The position numbers were made by a program, and so were the translations under genes. Shown here piece by piece: positions 1 through 8,251 of a DNA stretch of 64,000 nucleotides. The stretch's first letter is position 1. The number at the start of each line of letters is the position of its first letter. Below the pieces are notes generated by a model, which had not been told where the DNA came from, did no database searches, and saw only the letters and a program-made list of their open reading frames with translations. Source of the DNA: 66-474 sp040388785 (GTDB taxonomy: Bacteria; Pseudomonadota; Gammaproteobacteria; Xanthomonadales; Rhodanobacteraceae); the NCBI GenBank assembly GCA_040388785.1, contig JAZKBD010000065.1, forward strand, positions 1-64,000, read 5' to 3'.

Positions 1-138
1 CCAGCGCCGCGCGAATTCGGCGTAAACATCCGGGCTGTCCGGCGAGAGGTTCAGGAATTCGAATGGGATGTCGTGCTCGTACAACGCGATCAACGCTTTC
101 TGCGTGTAGGACGAAAAGAGGTGGCCGTAGAGTTGCAT
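1..138 (-). CDS. Glutathione S-transferase N-terminal domain (partial)
   Basis: The 46 codons visible from an ATG at 138 run off the left edge, so only the N-terminus is present. It begins MQLYGHLFSSYTQKALIALY, followed by a short loop and the segment PFEFLNLSPDSPDVYAEF. This is the beta1-alpha1-beta2 pattern of the thioredoxin-like GST fold, in which the Ser/Tyr near residues 9-11 normally contact glutathione. A GGAG lies 5 bases upstream of the ATG, which supports this start. The gene is divergent from the GAF-GGDEF gene. The GST subclass and substrate cannot be told from this fragment. Confidence 0.75.
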   Translation of the reverse strand, partial: MQLYGHLFSSYTQKALIALYEHDIPFEFLNLSPDSPDVYAEFARRW

Positions 139-240
139 GGATGCTCCGGTGTTGTGCTCATGCCTGCGACGATCGGGGCTGGCCGGAATCGACACCGCGC
201 CCGCTGCCGCCGATACACTGGCGAGGGGAAGGGGATCGTG

Positions 241-1356
241 ATGGCGCAGCCCATGGCCCAGACGGCCGACATCCGCAACCAGCATCCATTGTGGGACGAA
301 CGCGACGCGGTCGGCCGGCGCGCCATGCTGACGGAAATCCTGGCGCAAGTGTCGCACGAGGCGCTGCAGGGCGACACGCTGGAAGCGGTGCTGCGCGCCA
401 TCGTGGATTGCATCACCCGGCGGCTGCCGGTCACGATCGCCAGCATCATCCTGCTCAACGAGGAGCGCACGCATTTCGTGCAGGAAGTCTGGTCGGGCCG
501 CATCGAACTGGAATTGCCGGGCGGCATGCCGTGGCCGGTGACGCTGGGCGCGGCGGGCCGCTGCGCGCGCACCGGCGAGTGCCAGTTGATCACGGACATG
601 CGCAACGATCCGGATTACGTGCCCGGCAACCACGACGTAAGTTCGGAATACCTGGTGCCGATCCGGCATCGGGGCCGCATGCACGGCGTGCTGAACCTGG
701 AAAGCACGCGCGGCGATTTCTTCACGCCGGAAGTGTGCGCGGTGTTCGACGCGATCGCCGAACAGGTCGCCGGCGCCATCCATGTGGCGCGCCTGCTGCG
801 CGAACTGGAGGCGGCGAATCGCAAGCTCCGCGACTTGTCGATGCGCGACGGCCTGACCGGCATCGCCAACCGCCGCTGCTTCGACGCGCGCATGGCGGAA
901 GAGTGGCGGCGGCATGCGAATGACGGTGCGTCACTGGCATTGCTGATGGTGGACGTGGATTGCTTCAAGGCCCTGAACGATCGCAGCGGTCACCAGCAGG
1001 GCGACGAATGCCTGCGCGAACTGGCGCAGTTGTGCGCGGCGCGCGTGCGCGACGGCAGCGACCTCGCCGCGCGCTATGGCGGCGAGGAAATCGTGATCCT
1101 GCTGCCGCGCTGCGAACTGGCCGAGGCGATGCAGGTGGCGGAAAGCTTGCGCGGCCACGTCGAGGAACTGGCCTTGCCACATCCCGATTCACCTGCAGGT
1201 CGCTACGTGACCGTCAGCATCGGCGTGGGTGCGGCCTGTCCGCGCGACGCGGGCGCGTCGCCGGATGCGCTGGTCGCGGCCGCCGACGCCGCGATGTATG
1301 CCGCCAAGGCGCGCGGCCGCAATTGCGTGCAGGCGCAGGCCACGCCCATGGCCTGA
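241..1356 (+). CDS. GAF-GGDEF diguanylate cyclase
   Basis: This predicted cytosolic protein of 371 aa should make cyclic di-GMP from two GTP. A GAF sensor domain covers roughly residues 25-165 and is joined by a short helix to a GGDEF domain from about residue 205 to the end. The active-site signature is GGEEI (residues 280-284), which is catalytically competent. The position five residues upstream reads DGSD rather than RxxD, so the inhibitory I-site seems to be missing and product feedback may be weak. I chose the ATG at 241 because a GA-rich ribosome site (GAGGGGAAGGGG) precedes it; an earlier in-frame ATG at 73 would add residues without GAF similarity. No membrane segment is visible, so the GAF ligand is probably cytosolic. 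Confidence 0.88.
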   Translation: MAQPMAQTADIRNQHPLWDERDAVGRRAMLTEILAQVSHEALQGDTLEAVLRAIVDCITRRLPVTIASIILLNEERTHFVQEVWSGRIELELPGGMPWPVTLGAAGRCARTGECQLITDMRNDPDYVPGNHDVSSEYLVPIRHRGRMHGVLNLESTRGDFFTPEVCAVFDAIAEQVAGAIHVARLLRELEAANRKLRDLSMRDGLTGIANRRCFDARMAEEWRRHANDGASLALLMVDVDCFKALNDRSGHQQGDECLRELAQLCAARVRDGSDLAARYGGEEIVILLPRCELAEAMQVAESLRGHVEELALPHPDSPAGRYVTVSIGVGAACPRDAGASPDALVAAADAAMYAAKARGRNCVQAQATPMA

Positions 1357-1410
1357 ACGCGTGCACGCGCGCGGGTTGCAAGCCGCGATGAGTGGCCTTA
1401 CGTTGTGGGC

Positions 1411-1677
1411 ATGGCCAAGGGTTTCGTCAACGACGATGCGGTGCAGGATCAGATCGACGCGACCGTCGCGGATGCCGTCGCGCGCGCGCGCAGCAAGCAG
1501 CACAAGGGTCCGAGCCTCAAGCATTGCGAAGAATGCGATGCGCCGATTCCGGAAGCGCGGCGCAAGGCCGTGCCGGGCGTGCGCCTGTGCGTGAATTGCC
1601 AGGCCGAACGCGACCGCGAAGAGGGCACGTTCAGCGGCTACAACCGGCGCGGGAGCAAGGACAGCCAGCTGCGCTGA
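1411..1677 (+). CDS. DksA/TraR-type C4 zinc-finger protein (YbiI-like)
   Basis: A small protein of about 88 aa closely resembling E. coli YbiI. It starts MAKGFVNDDAVQDQI, has a basic/acidic helix, then a C4 zinc finger (CEEC ... CVNC) separated by PIPEARRKAVPGVRL, and ends in the family tail YNRRGSKDSQLR. Members of the DksA/TraR superfamily bind zinc, and some act on RNA polymerase through the secondary channel. This short form lacks the long coiled coil of DksA, so direct DksA-like activity is uncertain. An ATG two codons upstream (1405) is an alternative start; 1411 matches the family N-terminus better. A palindromic repeat follows 8 bases after the stop. Confidence 0.85.
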   Translation: MAKGFVNDDAVQDQIDATVADAVARARSKQHKGPSLKHCEECDAPIPEARRKAVPGVRLCVNCQAERDREEGTFSGYNRRGSKDSQLR

Positions 1678-1685
1678 GCGGAACT

Positions 1686-1785
1686 CCGTTCGTGTTGAGC
1701 GTAGCGCAGCTCCGCGAAGTCGAAACGCGGAGTTGTACGTGACCCTTCGACTTCGCGCCTGCGGCGCTACGCCCAAGGCGAACGG
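1686..1785. repeat. Extragenic palindrome, family 2
   Basis: The arms at 1686-1707 and 1764-1785 are imperfect inverted copies (22 bases, 4 mismatches). The inner arms carry TTCGACTTCGCG and its complement. A degenerate single copy of the same sequence lies at 35980-36021. The element sits between two converging genes and could fold into a long stem at the RNA level. Confidence 0.7.
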
Positions 1786-1797
1786 AATTTGACGGAG

Positions 1798-2142
1798 TTA
1801 CTTCTCCACGAACGCTTTCAACTGCTGCAACGCGCGATCCCACTCCTGCGCGATCGCATCCAGTGCGCGTCGTGCTTCGTCGATGCGCGCAGCTTCCAGT
1901 TCCCACAAGCGTTCGCGGCCTTGCCGGATGTCGTTCAAGAGCCCCGCGCCGGCCAGCACTTCCAGGTGCTTGGTGACCGCCTGGCGGGTGATCGCGGTAC
2001 CGGCGGTGAGTTGCGCAATCGACAGCGCGCCGCCCGCGCACAGCGCAGCGACAAGGCGCAGCCGCGTGGGGTCGCCAAGCGCGGCGAACACTGGCGCGGA
2101 ATTCTGCAGCGCGGTTTGTTTCCGCATGGCGCGCGAAATCAT
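1798..2142 (-). CDS. ArsR-family transcriptional repressor
   Basis: A 114 aa winged-helix regulator with the ArsR core ALGDPTRLRLVAAL followed by the recognition helix region TAITRQAVTKHLEVLAGAGL and the wing RQGRERLWEL. No metal-binding cysteine pair is present, so it belongs to the non-metal branch of ArsR proteins that usually pair with an SRPBCC (AHSA1-like) protein. Its ATG overlaps the stop of the SRPBCC gene upstream (ATGA, 2139-2142), so the two are translationally coupled and form one operon. Two palindromes upstream of that operon are its likely operators, implying autorepression. Confidence 0.88.
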   Translation of the reverse strand: MISRAMRKQTALQNSAPVFAALGDPTRLRLVAALCAGGALSIAQLTAGTAITRQAVTKHLEVLAGAGLLNDIRQGRERLWELEAARIDEARRALDAIAQEWDRALQQLKAFVEK

Positions 2143-2633
2143 GTCGGGAGAGCGAGAAATTTCCGGATCAGCTCCATCTGGTGCGTCCAGCCATCCTCGT
2201 TGGCCGCGAAGGCTTTCGCACGGCGTTCCGGTGGCAGCTTGTCGAAGCCCGATTCGGTGACGGTCAGCAATATGCCTTCGGGTGCGTCGTGCAGTTCGAA
2301 CACGATCAGCGTCATCGGTTCGCTGGAATAGTCGACGGTCTTGTCGATGCCGAATGGATGCCAGCGGAAGGCGATGCGCTGCATCGGTTCGATTTTCTCG
2401 ACCTGCCATTCGAAGGGCGTGCCCTCGTAAGGCGTTTGCATCGCGGCGACTTCTTCGTCCACCTGCGTGGGCGCGATCTTTCCCGTCAGCCGCTCACCCT
2501 CGACGAACGGCCCGTCGAAGCGCACGCCGAACCAGGTGCCGAACTGGTCGGCCTCGCTGAGCGCGCGCCAGACGCGTTCGCGCGGCGCCTTCAACAACAC
2601 CTGCTTTTCGATGCGGTCGGTGTTCGTGTTCAT
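2139..2633 (-). CDS. SRPBCC (AHSA1-like) domain protein
   Basis: A 164 aa protein spanning a single START/Bet v1-like domain of the AHSA1 type. It opens with IEKQVLLKAPRERVWRALSE, carries FGTWFG and TLIVFELHDAPEGILLTVTE, and closes with the long C-terminal helix GWTHQMELIRKFL. The fold binds hydrophobic ligands or acts as an Aha1-like co-chaperone domain; the ligand is not predictable. It is the first gene of a two-gene operon and overlaps the ArsR gene by 4 bases. The pairing is a widespread bacterial module in which the regulator controls its own operon. Confidence 0.86.
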   Translation of the reverse strand: MNTNTDRIEKQVLLKAPRERVWRALSEADQFGTWFGVRFDGPFVEGERLTGKIAPTQVDEEVAAMQTPYEGTPFEWQVEKIEPMQRIAFRWHPFGIDKTVDYSSEPMTLIVFELHDAPEGILLTVTESGFDKLPPERRAKAFAANEDGWTHQMELIRKFLALPT

Positions 2634-2655
2634 CGTGTGCTCCGTCCGGGCATGT

Positions 2656-2712
2656 GCAACCTTAAGATTGCATGTTAAGGCCGTTCGCGAGAATACGCAA
2701 CCATATGGTTGC
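2656..2712. promoter_or_regulatory. Paired palindromic operators of the ArsR-SRPBCC operon
   Basis: A perfect 16-base palindrome, GCAACCATATGGTTGC, occupies 2697-2712. A near-perfect relative, GCAACCTTAAGATTGC, occupies 2656-2671. The centres are 41 bases apart, about four helical turns. They lie in the 144-base gap between the divergent SRPBCC gene and the amidohydrolase gene. ArsR proteins bind such dyads as dimers, so these are the likely autoregulatory operators and could also affect the divergent gene. The binding assignment is inferred. Confidence 0.7.
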
Positions 2713-2777
2713 CTACCGCGAATCACCGGCGGGTCGAGGTTGCGTTTATCCTTGGCGGATTCTTCGGGGCCACGCCA

Positions 2778-4094
2778 ATGAAACGCATTCTGCCGCTGTT
2801 GTTGTGCCTGTTCGCGTGGCCTGCCGTGGCGGCCGCGCCCAAACCGCTGCTGCTGACCCACGTCGGCCTGATCGACGGCACCGGGTCGGCCGTGCAGCAC
2901 GACATGACGATCGCGATCGAGGGCAGGCAGATCACCGCGGTCTACCCGAGCGGCAGCAAGGCAGTGCCGAAAGATGCGGACGTACGCGATCTGAACGGCA
3001 AATACGTGATCCCCGGCTTGATCGATGCGCACGTGCACATCACCGATGCCGAGCCCGACATCGCGCATTACCAGACGTTCCTGCATGCGCTGCTGCTGGG
3101 CGGCGTGACCGGCATCCGCGACATGGCGGGCGACGATCGCCTGCTGCAATTCCTCGCAAGCCAGGCGAACTCCGATGCGTTCGCGGCGCCCGACATTTTC
3201 TACGTTGCGCTGATGGCGGGACCGAGCTTTTTCAAGGAAGACGTCCGCGCGCAGGACGCCTCGAAGGGCGAACCGCTGGGCTTTGCGCCGTGGATGCAGG
3301 CAATCACGGCCAAGACCGACATTCCGCTGGCGGTTGCGGAAGCGAAGGGCACTGGCGCGACGGGCATCAAGCTGTATGCCAACCTGCCGGCCGCGCTGGT
3401 CAAGGCGATCACCGCCGAGGCGCATCGTCAGGGGCTGCGCGTCTGGACGCACGCAACGATCTTTCCGGCCAGGCCGGGCGACGCGGTGGAGGCGGGCGCC
3501 GACACGATTTCGCACAGTCCGTATCTGGTGTGGGAAGCGGCGCCGAGCGTGCCGGACGATTACAGGATGCGCGCGATGGGCGATTTCGAACACGTAAAGG
3601 CCGATGCGCCGCAGATCCTCGCGCTGTTCGACGCGATGAAACAGCGCGGCACGATTCTCGATGCGACCCTGCTGGTGTTCAAGAACGAGGCGGAACATCA
3701 TCCGCAAAGCGTGGGTGCGGGCATCATGCCCTGGAGTTACGCGGTGACGCGGCTGGCGCATCAGCGCGGCGTGCAGATCGACGCAGGCACCGACGACGCT
3801 GGCTTCCCGTACGGCAAGAATGGGCCCGAACTCGATCAGATGCCGTCCGTGCATCAGGAAATGGCGCTGCTGGTCGAGCATTGCGGGTTCACGCCGCTGC
3901 AGGCGATCGAGGCTGCCACCGAAATCGGCGCCGCGGCGCTGGGGCAATCCGCGAAGCGCGGCAGCATTACGCCCGGCAAACTGGCTGATATGGTGGTGCT
4001 GGACGCCGATCCTTCGCGCGATATCCGCAACACCACGAAGATCGATTTCGTGGTGAAGAACGGGCGCATCTATCTGCGCGCCACCAAACAATGA
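2778..4094 (+). CDS. Exported amidohydrolase-family protein
   Basis: A 438 aa metal-dependent hydrolase with a Sec signal peptide (MKRILPLLLCLFAWPAVAAA). After a small beta domain it shows the metal-binding strand DAHVHI near residue 90, later histidines in WTHATIF and TISHSP, and the catalytic aspartate region DAGTDDAGFPYG. It ends with the usual C-terminal beta-sandwich containing GKLADMVVLDADPSRDI. This matches the imidazolonepropionase/prolidase-like branch of the amidohydrolase superfamily, whose exported members often cleave peptides or amides. The substrate is unknown. The start was placed at the signal peptide; longer in-frame starts add non-signal sequence. Confidence 0.82.
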   Translation: MKRILPLLLCLFAWPAVAAAPKPLLLTHVGLIDGTGSAVQHDMTIAIEGRQITAVYPSGSKAVPKDADVRDLNGKYVIPGLIDAHVHITDAEPDIAHYQTFLHALLLGGVTGIRDMAGDDRLLQFLASQANSDAFAAPDIFYVALMAGPSFFKEDVRAQDASKGEPLGFAPWMQAITAKTDIPLAVAEAKGTGATGIKLYANLPAALVKAITAEAHRQGLRVWTHATIFPARPGDAVEAGADTISHSPYLVWEAAPSVPDDYRMRAMGDFEHVKADAPQILALFDAMKQRGTILDATLLVFKNEAEHHPQSVGAGIMPWSYAVTRLAHQRGVQIDAGTDDAGFPYGKNGPELDQMPSVHQEMALLVEHCGFTPLQAIEAATEIGAAALGQSAKRGSITPGKLADMVVLDADPSRDIRNTTKIDFVVKNGRIYLRATKQ

Positions 4095-4122
4095 GCGACG
4101 CGACTGAATGCCATGGAATTGT

Positions 4123-4245
4123 CGTCATTCCGGGGCGCCTGCGGCTTCATCGCAGGCGAACCCGGAATCCATGTTGCTGTCCGACAAAAATCAAGATGGA
4201 TTCCGGGTTCCGCCCGCAAACAGCGCGGACGGCCCCGGAATGACG
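4123..4245. repeat. Extragenic palindrome, family 3 (CGTCATTCCGGGG arms)
   Basis: Perfect 13-base terminal inverted repeats (CGTCATTCCGGGG and its complement) bound a 123-base element. A second inner pair contains GGATTCCGGGTT and AACCCGGAATCC. A second member is at 46099-46192 and shares the CGTCATTCC/GGAATGACG ends. It lies in the 249-base space between the amidohydrolase gene and the ABC exporter. Confidence 0.75.
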
Positions 4246-4343
4246 AGATAAAAGGGGTGCGACGCTATTGATTGACCGACGTCATCGTCCTAGTAGCTTG
4301 TGCCGCGGGGCAAGTCATAAATACAATACCCGTCGGTTTATTT

Positions 4344-5315
4344 ATGGCCATGCCCATGCAAGATGATTTCAGCGCGCGCGGCGCGATCGCCGATCCGGTG
4401 ATCGAAGTCCGCGGCCTCGACAAGACGTACGAAGGCGGCTTCAAGGCGCTGAAGGGCATCGACCTGACGGTGCGGCGCGGCGAAATCTTCGCGCTGCTCG
4501 GTCCGAACGGCGCGGGCAAGACCACGCTGATCAGCATCATCTGCGGCATCGTGAACCCGGGGCAGGGCACGGTGACCGTGGATGGCCACGACATCATCCG
4601 CGACTGGCGCAGAACGCGCACGATCATCGGGCTGGTGCCGCAGGAATTGAAGACCGACGCCTTCGAGACGGTGTGGAACACGGTGCGCTTCAGTCGCGGG
4701 CTGTTCGGCAAGGCGCCGGACGATGCCTATCTCGAACAGTTGTTGAAGGACCTGTCGCTGTGGGACAAGCGCGACGCCAGGATCCTGATGCTGTCGGGCG
4801 GCATGAAGCGGCGCGTGATGATCGCGAAAGCCTTGTCGCATCAGCCGACTGTGCTGTTCCTCGACGAACCGACCGCGGGCGTGGACGTGGAACTGCGCCG
4901 CGACATGTGGGCGATGGTGCGGCGGCTGCGCGAATCGGGCGTCACCATCATCCTGACCACGCACTACATCGAGGAAGCCGAGGACATGGCAGACCGCGTG
5001 GGCGTGATCAACAAGGGCGAGCTGATCGTAGTCGAGGAAAAGACTGCCTTGATGCAGAAGCTCGGCAAGAAACAATTGCGGCTGCAATTGCACGAGCCGA
5101 TTTCCGGGTTGCCGCAAGCTCTGTCCGCGTACGCGCTTGAACTCAACGGCAAGCGCGACGAGATCACCTACACCTACGACACGCAAAGCGAACGTACCGG
5201 CATCACCGCACTGTTGAAGGATCTGGCCGCCGCCGGCATCGGCTTCAAGGACCTGAGCACGCGCCAGGACACGCTGGAGCAGATCTTCGTCGAACTCGTG
5301 AAGGAGGACGCATGA
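4344..5315 (+). CDS. yadG: ABC-2 exporter ATP-binding protein (YadG-like)
   Basis: A 323 aa ATPase resembling E. coli YadG. It has Walker A GPNGAGKTT (from residue 53), the signature LSGGMKRR, Walker B VLFLDEPTAGVD and the switch histidine in TTHYIEEAE. The region after the nucleotide-binding domain (last ~90 residues) is the variable C-terminal extension of this subfamily. It should power the membrane partner encoded next, with which it overlaps by 4 bases (ATGA). The cargo is unknown. An ATG at 4272 is in frame but would add a hydrophobic stretch not found in the family; ATGs at 4344 and 4356 are both plausible starts. Confidence 0.88.
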   Translation: MAMPMQDDFSARGAIADPVIEVRGLDKTYEGGFKALKGIDLTVRRGEIFALLGPNGAGKTTLISIICGIVNPGQGTVTVDGHDIIRDWRRTRTIIGLVPQELKTDAFETVWNTVRFSRGLFGKAPDDAYLEQLLKDLSLWDKRDARILMLSGGMKRRVMIAKALSHQPTVLFLDEPTAGVDVELRRDMWAMVRRLRESGVTIILTTHYIEEAEDMADRVGVINKGELIVVEEKTALMQKLGKKQLRLQLHEPISGLPQALSAYALELNGKRDEITYTYDTQSERTGITALLKDLAAAGIGFKDLSTRQDTLEQIFVELVKEDA

Positions 5316-6073
5316 ATCTGCACGGCATCCGCGCGATCTACAAGTTCGAGATGGCGCGCACCGGGCGCACGCTGATGCAGAGCGTGCTGTCGCCGGTCGT
5401 TTCCACCTCGCTGTACTTCGTGGTGTTCGGTTCGGCGATCGGCTCGCGCATCACCAGCGTGGAAGGCGTCAGCTACGCGGCCTTCATCATCCCGGGACTG
5501 GTGATGCTGTCGCTGTTGATGCAGAGCGTGTCGAACGCGTCGTTCGGCATCTACTTCCCGAAATTCGTGGGCACGATCTACGAAGTGCATTCCGCGCCGC
5601 TGTCGTATCTCGAAATCGTGACAGGCTACGTGGGCGCGGCCGCGACCAAGGCCATCGTCGTGGGCCTGATCATCCTCGCCACCGCGCGGGTGTTCGTGCA
5701 CTACTCGATCGCGCATCCGGGCGTGATGGTGCTGTTCCTGGTGATGACGACGGTCGCCTTCAGCCTGTTCGGTTTCATCATCGGAATCTGGGCAGACAAC
5801 TTCGAGAAGTTGCAGGTGGTGCCACTGATGATCATCACGCCATTGACGTTCCTCGGCGGCAGTTTCTATTCGATCCACATGCTGCCGCCGTTCTGGCAGA
5901 AGGTGACGCTGTTCAATCCGGTGGTGTATTTGATCTCCGGTTTCCGCTGGAGCTTCTACGGACTCGCCGACGTCAATGTCGGGATCAGCATCGTGGCGAC
6001 GCTGTTTTTCCTCGCGTTGTGCCTCACCGGCGTGTGGTGGATCTTCCGCACGGGCTGGCGCCTGAAGGCCTGA
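5312..6073 (+). CDS. yadH: ABC-2 type permease (YadH-like)
   Basis: A 253 aa inner-membrane protein with about six hydrophobic segments. It carries the ABC-2 landmarks SYAAFIIPGLVMLSLLMQSV and PLTFLGGSFYSIHMLPPFWQ, followed by NPVVYLISGFRWSFYG, all of which align with E. coli YadH. Translationally coupled to the ATPase gene, it forms the transmembrane half of a homodimeric exporter. No accessory protein is encoded nearby, so the substrate stays open; relatives export polysaccharides, lipids or drugs. Confidence 0.88.
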   Translation: MNLHGIRAIYKFEMARTGRTLMQSVLSPVVSTSLYFVVFGSAIGSRITSVEGVSYAAFIIPGLVMLSLLMQSVSNASFGIYFPKFVGTIYEVHSAPLSYLEIVTGYVGAAATKAIVVGLIILATARVFVHYSIAHPGVMVLFLVMTTVAFSLFGFIIGIWADNFEKLQVVPLMIITPLTFLGGSFYSIHMLPPFWQKVTLFNPVVYLISGFRWSFYGLADVNVGISIVATLFFLALCLTGVWWIFRTGWRLKA

Positions 6074-6092
6074 GCACGAAGGACGTTCGCGG

Positions 6093-6161
6093 TAAACAAC
6101 TGTTTCCGTGCCGCGTGTTTCCGGACGTGGCGCGCAATGCGGCGTGAACATCTGTTTCCGT
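6093..6161. promoter_or_regulatory. Direct repeat with AACAnnTGTT dyads upstream of the diguanylate cyclase
   Basis: TAAACAACTGTTTCCGT (6093-6109) and TGAACATCTGTTTCCGT (6145-6161) match at 14 of 17 positions and are 52 bases apart. Each contains the dyad AACAnnTGTT. They sit in the 169-base space before the MASE2-GGDEF gene. This is consistent with two binding sites for a dimeric regulator; no regulator can be named. Confidence 0.4.
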
Positions 6162-6242
6162 ATGTGGACTGCATCACACGCCGCCGCGGGTGTGGCACCG
6201 GCCTTGCTCCGTGTTGGGTGAACCACCGGAACGCTCGCGAAA

Positions 6243-7301
6243 ATGTCCTTCGACGTACTGCCAGTCACCCATGCCCTCACGGCCGATCAGGTCCAGCGCG
6301 TCGTGCGACGTTCGCACGGCTTGCGCACCCTAGGCTTGGCACTGGGCGCGGTGATGGTCGGGACGGTGTTGTATCGGCGCGGTGTTCCCATGTCCGCATG
6401 GATGATGCTGGCGGTGTACGCGCTGGTCTGGCCGCACGTGGCGTGGCTGGCGCTGCGCCGCAGTGCCGATCCCATCGTGCTGGACCAGCGCTTCTTCATT
6501 GGCGATGCGGCGATGGGGGGCGTGTGGATTGCCCTGATGCAATTCAGTCTGCTGCCCAGCATCCTGCTGGCGACGATGTTTGCGATCACCCTGATCGCGG
6601 GCGATGGACATTGGCTGGCGCTGCGCGGGCTGTTGACCATGGCGCTGACGTGCTGCGTGGCGGCGGTGGCGAACGGCCTTACGTTCGCACCTTCGACCGA
6701 TATCGTGGAGTTGCTGGCGTCGCTGCCGCTGCTGGTGGTGTTTCCGATGACGCTGGGCGCGATCATGCGCAATCTGGCGCGGCGGGTGCGCGTGCAGAAC
6801 CGCCAATTGCTGCGCATCGGCAGCATCGACAGCCTGAGCGGCTTGTTGAACCGCAAGCATTGGGAGGACGCCGTCACGGCCGTGATGCTGCGCCACTGCT
6901 GCGAAGACGCGGTGATGCTGCTGATCGACATCGATCATTTCAAGCACATCAACGACCAGCACGGCCACACCGCCGGTGATGAAGTAATCCGGCAGGTCGG
7001 CAAGATCATTCGCGGCAGCCTGCGCGACGGCGATCTGGCCGGCCGCTACGGCGGTGACGAATTCGCGGTCGTGCTGTGCGGCATCGACATGCATGCGGCC
7101 GCGACGGTGGCGGAACGAATCCGTTCCGGCGTGGCCTGTTCGTTGCTCGAACGCGCGCCCGGCTTGCGCAGCACCCTGAGCATCGGGCTTGCGCGCAGCC
7201 CCGCATCGACCAACAGCACGCGCGAGTGGGTTAAGGATGCCGACGCCGCGCTTTACCGCGCGAAATTGGCCGGCCGCAACCGTTTGGTGGTGGCGAACTG
7301 A
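6243..7301 (+). CDS. MASE2-like membrane diguanylate cyclase
   Basis: A 352 aa protein. Residues ~25-175 hold several hydrophobic helices in the arrangement of the MASE2 sensor seen in AdrA/DgcC-type cyclases. A C-terminal GGDEF domain follows (GGDEF at residues 270-274, within RYGGDEFAVVL). The RxxD inhibitory site is present as RDGD, five residues before GGDEF, so product feedback is expected, unlike the GAF-GGDEF protein at 241-1356. The linker RRVRVQNRQLLRIGSIDSLSG leads into the cyclase core. It makes cyclic di-GMP at the inner membrane in response to an unknown signal. The upstream region carries a direct repeat that may be an operator. Confidence 0.86.
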   Translation: MSFDVLPVTHALTADQVQRVVRRSHGLRTLGLALGAVMVGTVLYRRGVPMSAWMMLAVYALVWPHVAWLALRRSADPIVLDQRFFIGDAAMGGVWIALMQFSLLPSILLATMFAITLIAGDGHWLALRGLLTMALTCCVAAVANGLTFAPSTDIVELLASLPLLVVFPMTLGAIMRNLARRVRVQNRQLLRIGSIDSLSGLLNRKHWEDAVTAVMLRHCCEDAVMLLIDIDHFKHINDQHGHTAGDEVIRQVGKIIRGSLRDGDLAGRYGGDEFAVVLCGIDMHAAATVAERIRSGVACSLLERAPGLRSTLSIGLARSPASTNSTREWVKDADAALYRAKLAGRNRLVVAN

Positions 7302-7391
7302 TCGAGTTTGCGAAGGCCGCGCGGCACGTTTGCCGGCGGCTTTCCGGTGCTACCATCGCGCCGCGTCCCGCGCGTTTCCATTGGGTGTCCC

Positions 7392-8180
7392 ATGGGTTCG
7401 CCTTCGTTCGAAGTGTTCGGAGACATCGCCTGCTTTTCGATCGGCGGCGAGCAGGATCTGGTGGATGGCGTACACCAGATCACCGACGCGATCCTGCGCA
7501 CTAAGGCGCGCGGCCTGGGCAAACTGCTGGTGGACGTCACCGGCATCACCGGCGTCCAGCCGCCCTCGGTCGAGATGCGCTTCTGGCTGATGGGCGAGTG
7601 GGCCAAGGCAGGCCGCGGTTCGGTGCGGATGGCGCTGGTGACACGCCCCGAGTTCATTTCCGAAGACCGCTTCGGCATCGCGTTCGGCATGAACCAGGGC
7701 TTCATCAGCAACCTGTTCGAAACCCGCGAGCGCGCGCTGGCGTGGCTGTCCGGCCACGACGGAAATCGGCACTTGCCCGCGCAGCCTGCGACGGGCGAAG
7801 CGTTGTTTGACGTGATCGGGGAAGTGGCGCGGTTTCGGTTGACCGGCGAACAGGTGCTGGAAAAAGGGGTGCACCAGATTGCCGACGCGATCCATCGCAC
7901 CAAGGAATCCGGTCTGGACAAGTTGCTGGTCGACATCACCGCGATCACCGGGATCAAGCCACCGGGGGTGGACGCGCGTTATTGGTTGATGGGCGAATGG
8001 GCGAGGGCGGGCAGGGGCAGTGTGCGTGTCGCCATGGTCGCGAGGCCGGAGTTCATCGAACCCGATCGCTACGCCGTCATCGCCGGCATGAACGCCGGCT
8101 TCATCAACAACGTGTTCGAAACCGAGGCGCAGGCGCTGGACTGGCTGCTCGGGCGCCGCGGCCGGACGCCGACCTCCTGA
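7392..8180 (+). CDS. Tandemly duplicated STAS-like domain protein (function unknown)
   Basis: A 262 aa soluble protein built of two copies of one ~120-residue domain (about residues 4-125 and 138-258). The copies share the blocks KLLVDxTxITGxxPP, LMGEWAxAGRGSVRxAxVxRPEFI and GMNxGFIxNxFETxxxALxWL; by eye more than half the residues are identical. The pattern of alternating strands and helices resembles STAS/SpoIIAA-like folds, but I see no phosphorylatable serine motif, so that assignment is tentative. The start at 7392 begins just before copy one; an upstream in-frame start would add a low-complexity Arg/Pro tail. It sits between a cyclic di-GMP cyclase and an exported methyltransferase-like gene, with no clear functional link. 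Confidence 0.6.
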   Translation: MGSPSFEVFGDIACFSIGGEQDLVDGVHQITDAILRTKARGLGKLLVDVTGITGVQPPSVEMRFWLMGEWAKAGRGSVRMALVTRPEFISEDRFGIAFGMNQGFISNLFETRERALAWLSGHDGNRHLPAQPATGEALFDVIGEVARFRLTGEQVLEKGVHQIADAIHRTKESGLDKLLVDITAITGIKPPGVDARYWLMGEWARAGRGSVRVAMVARPEFIEPDRYAVIAGMNAGFINNVFETEAQALDWLLGRRGRTPTS

Positions 8181-8251
8181 CCCGACAAGCAGCCCGCGCG
8201 GAATGGGTCTTTTGGGAGCACAATGGAAGGCCCGCCCACGAGGAACACGTC

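Noticed and set aside
2139..4091. A 650-codon minus-strand frame covering the amidohydrolase gene
   Set aside because: Only its last 164 codons (the SRPBCC gene) look like protein. The rest is antisense to a convincing exported amidohydrolase and has shadow-frame composition rich in Arg, His and Gln.
4272..4343. A membrane-anchored N-terminal extension on the YadG-like ATPase
   Set aside because: No ribosome site and no similarity in the family; the ATG at 4344 gives the usual N-terminus.
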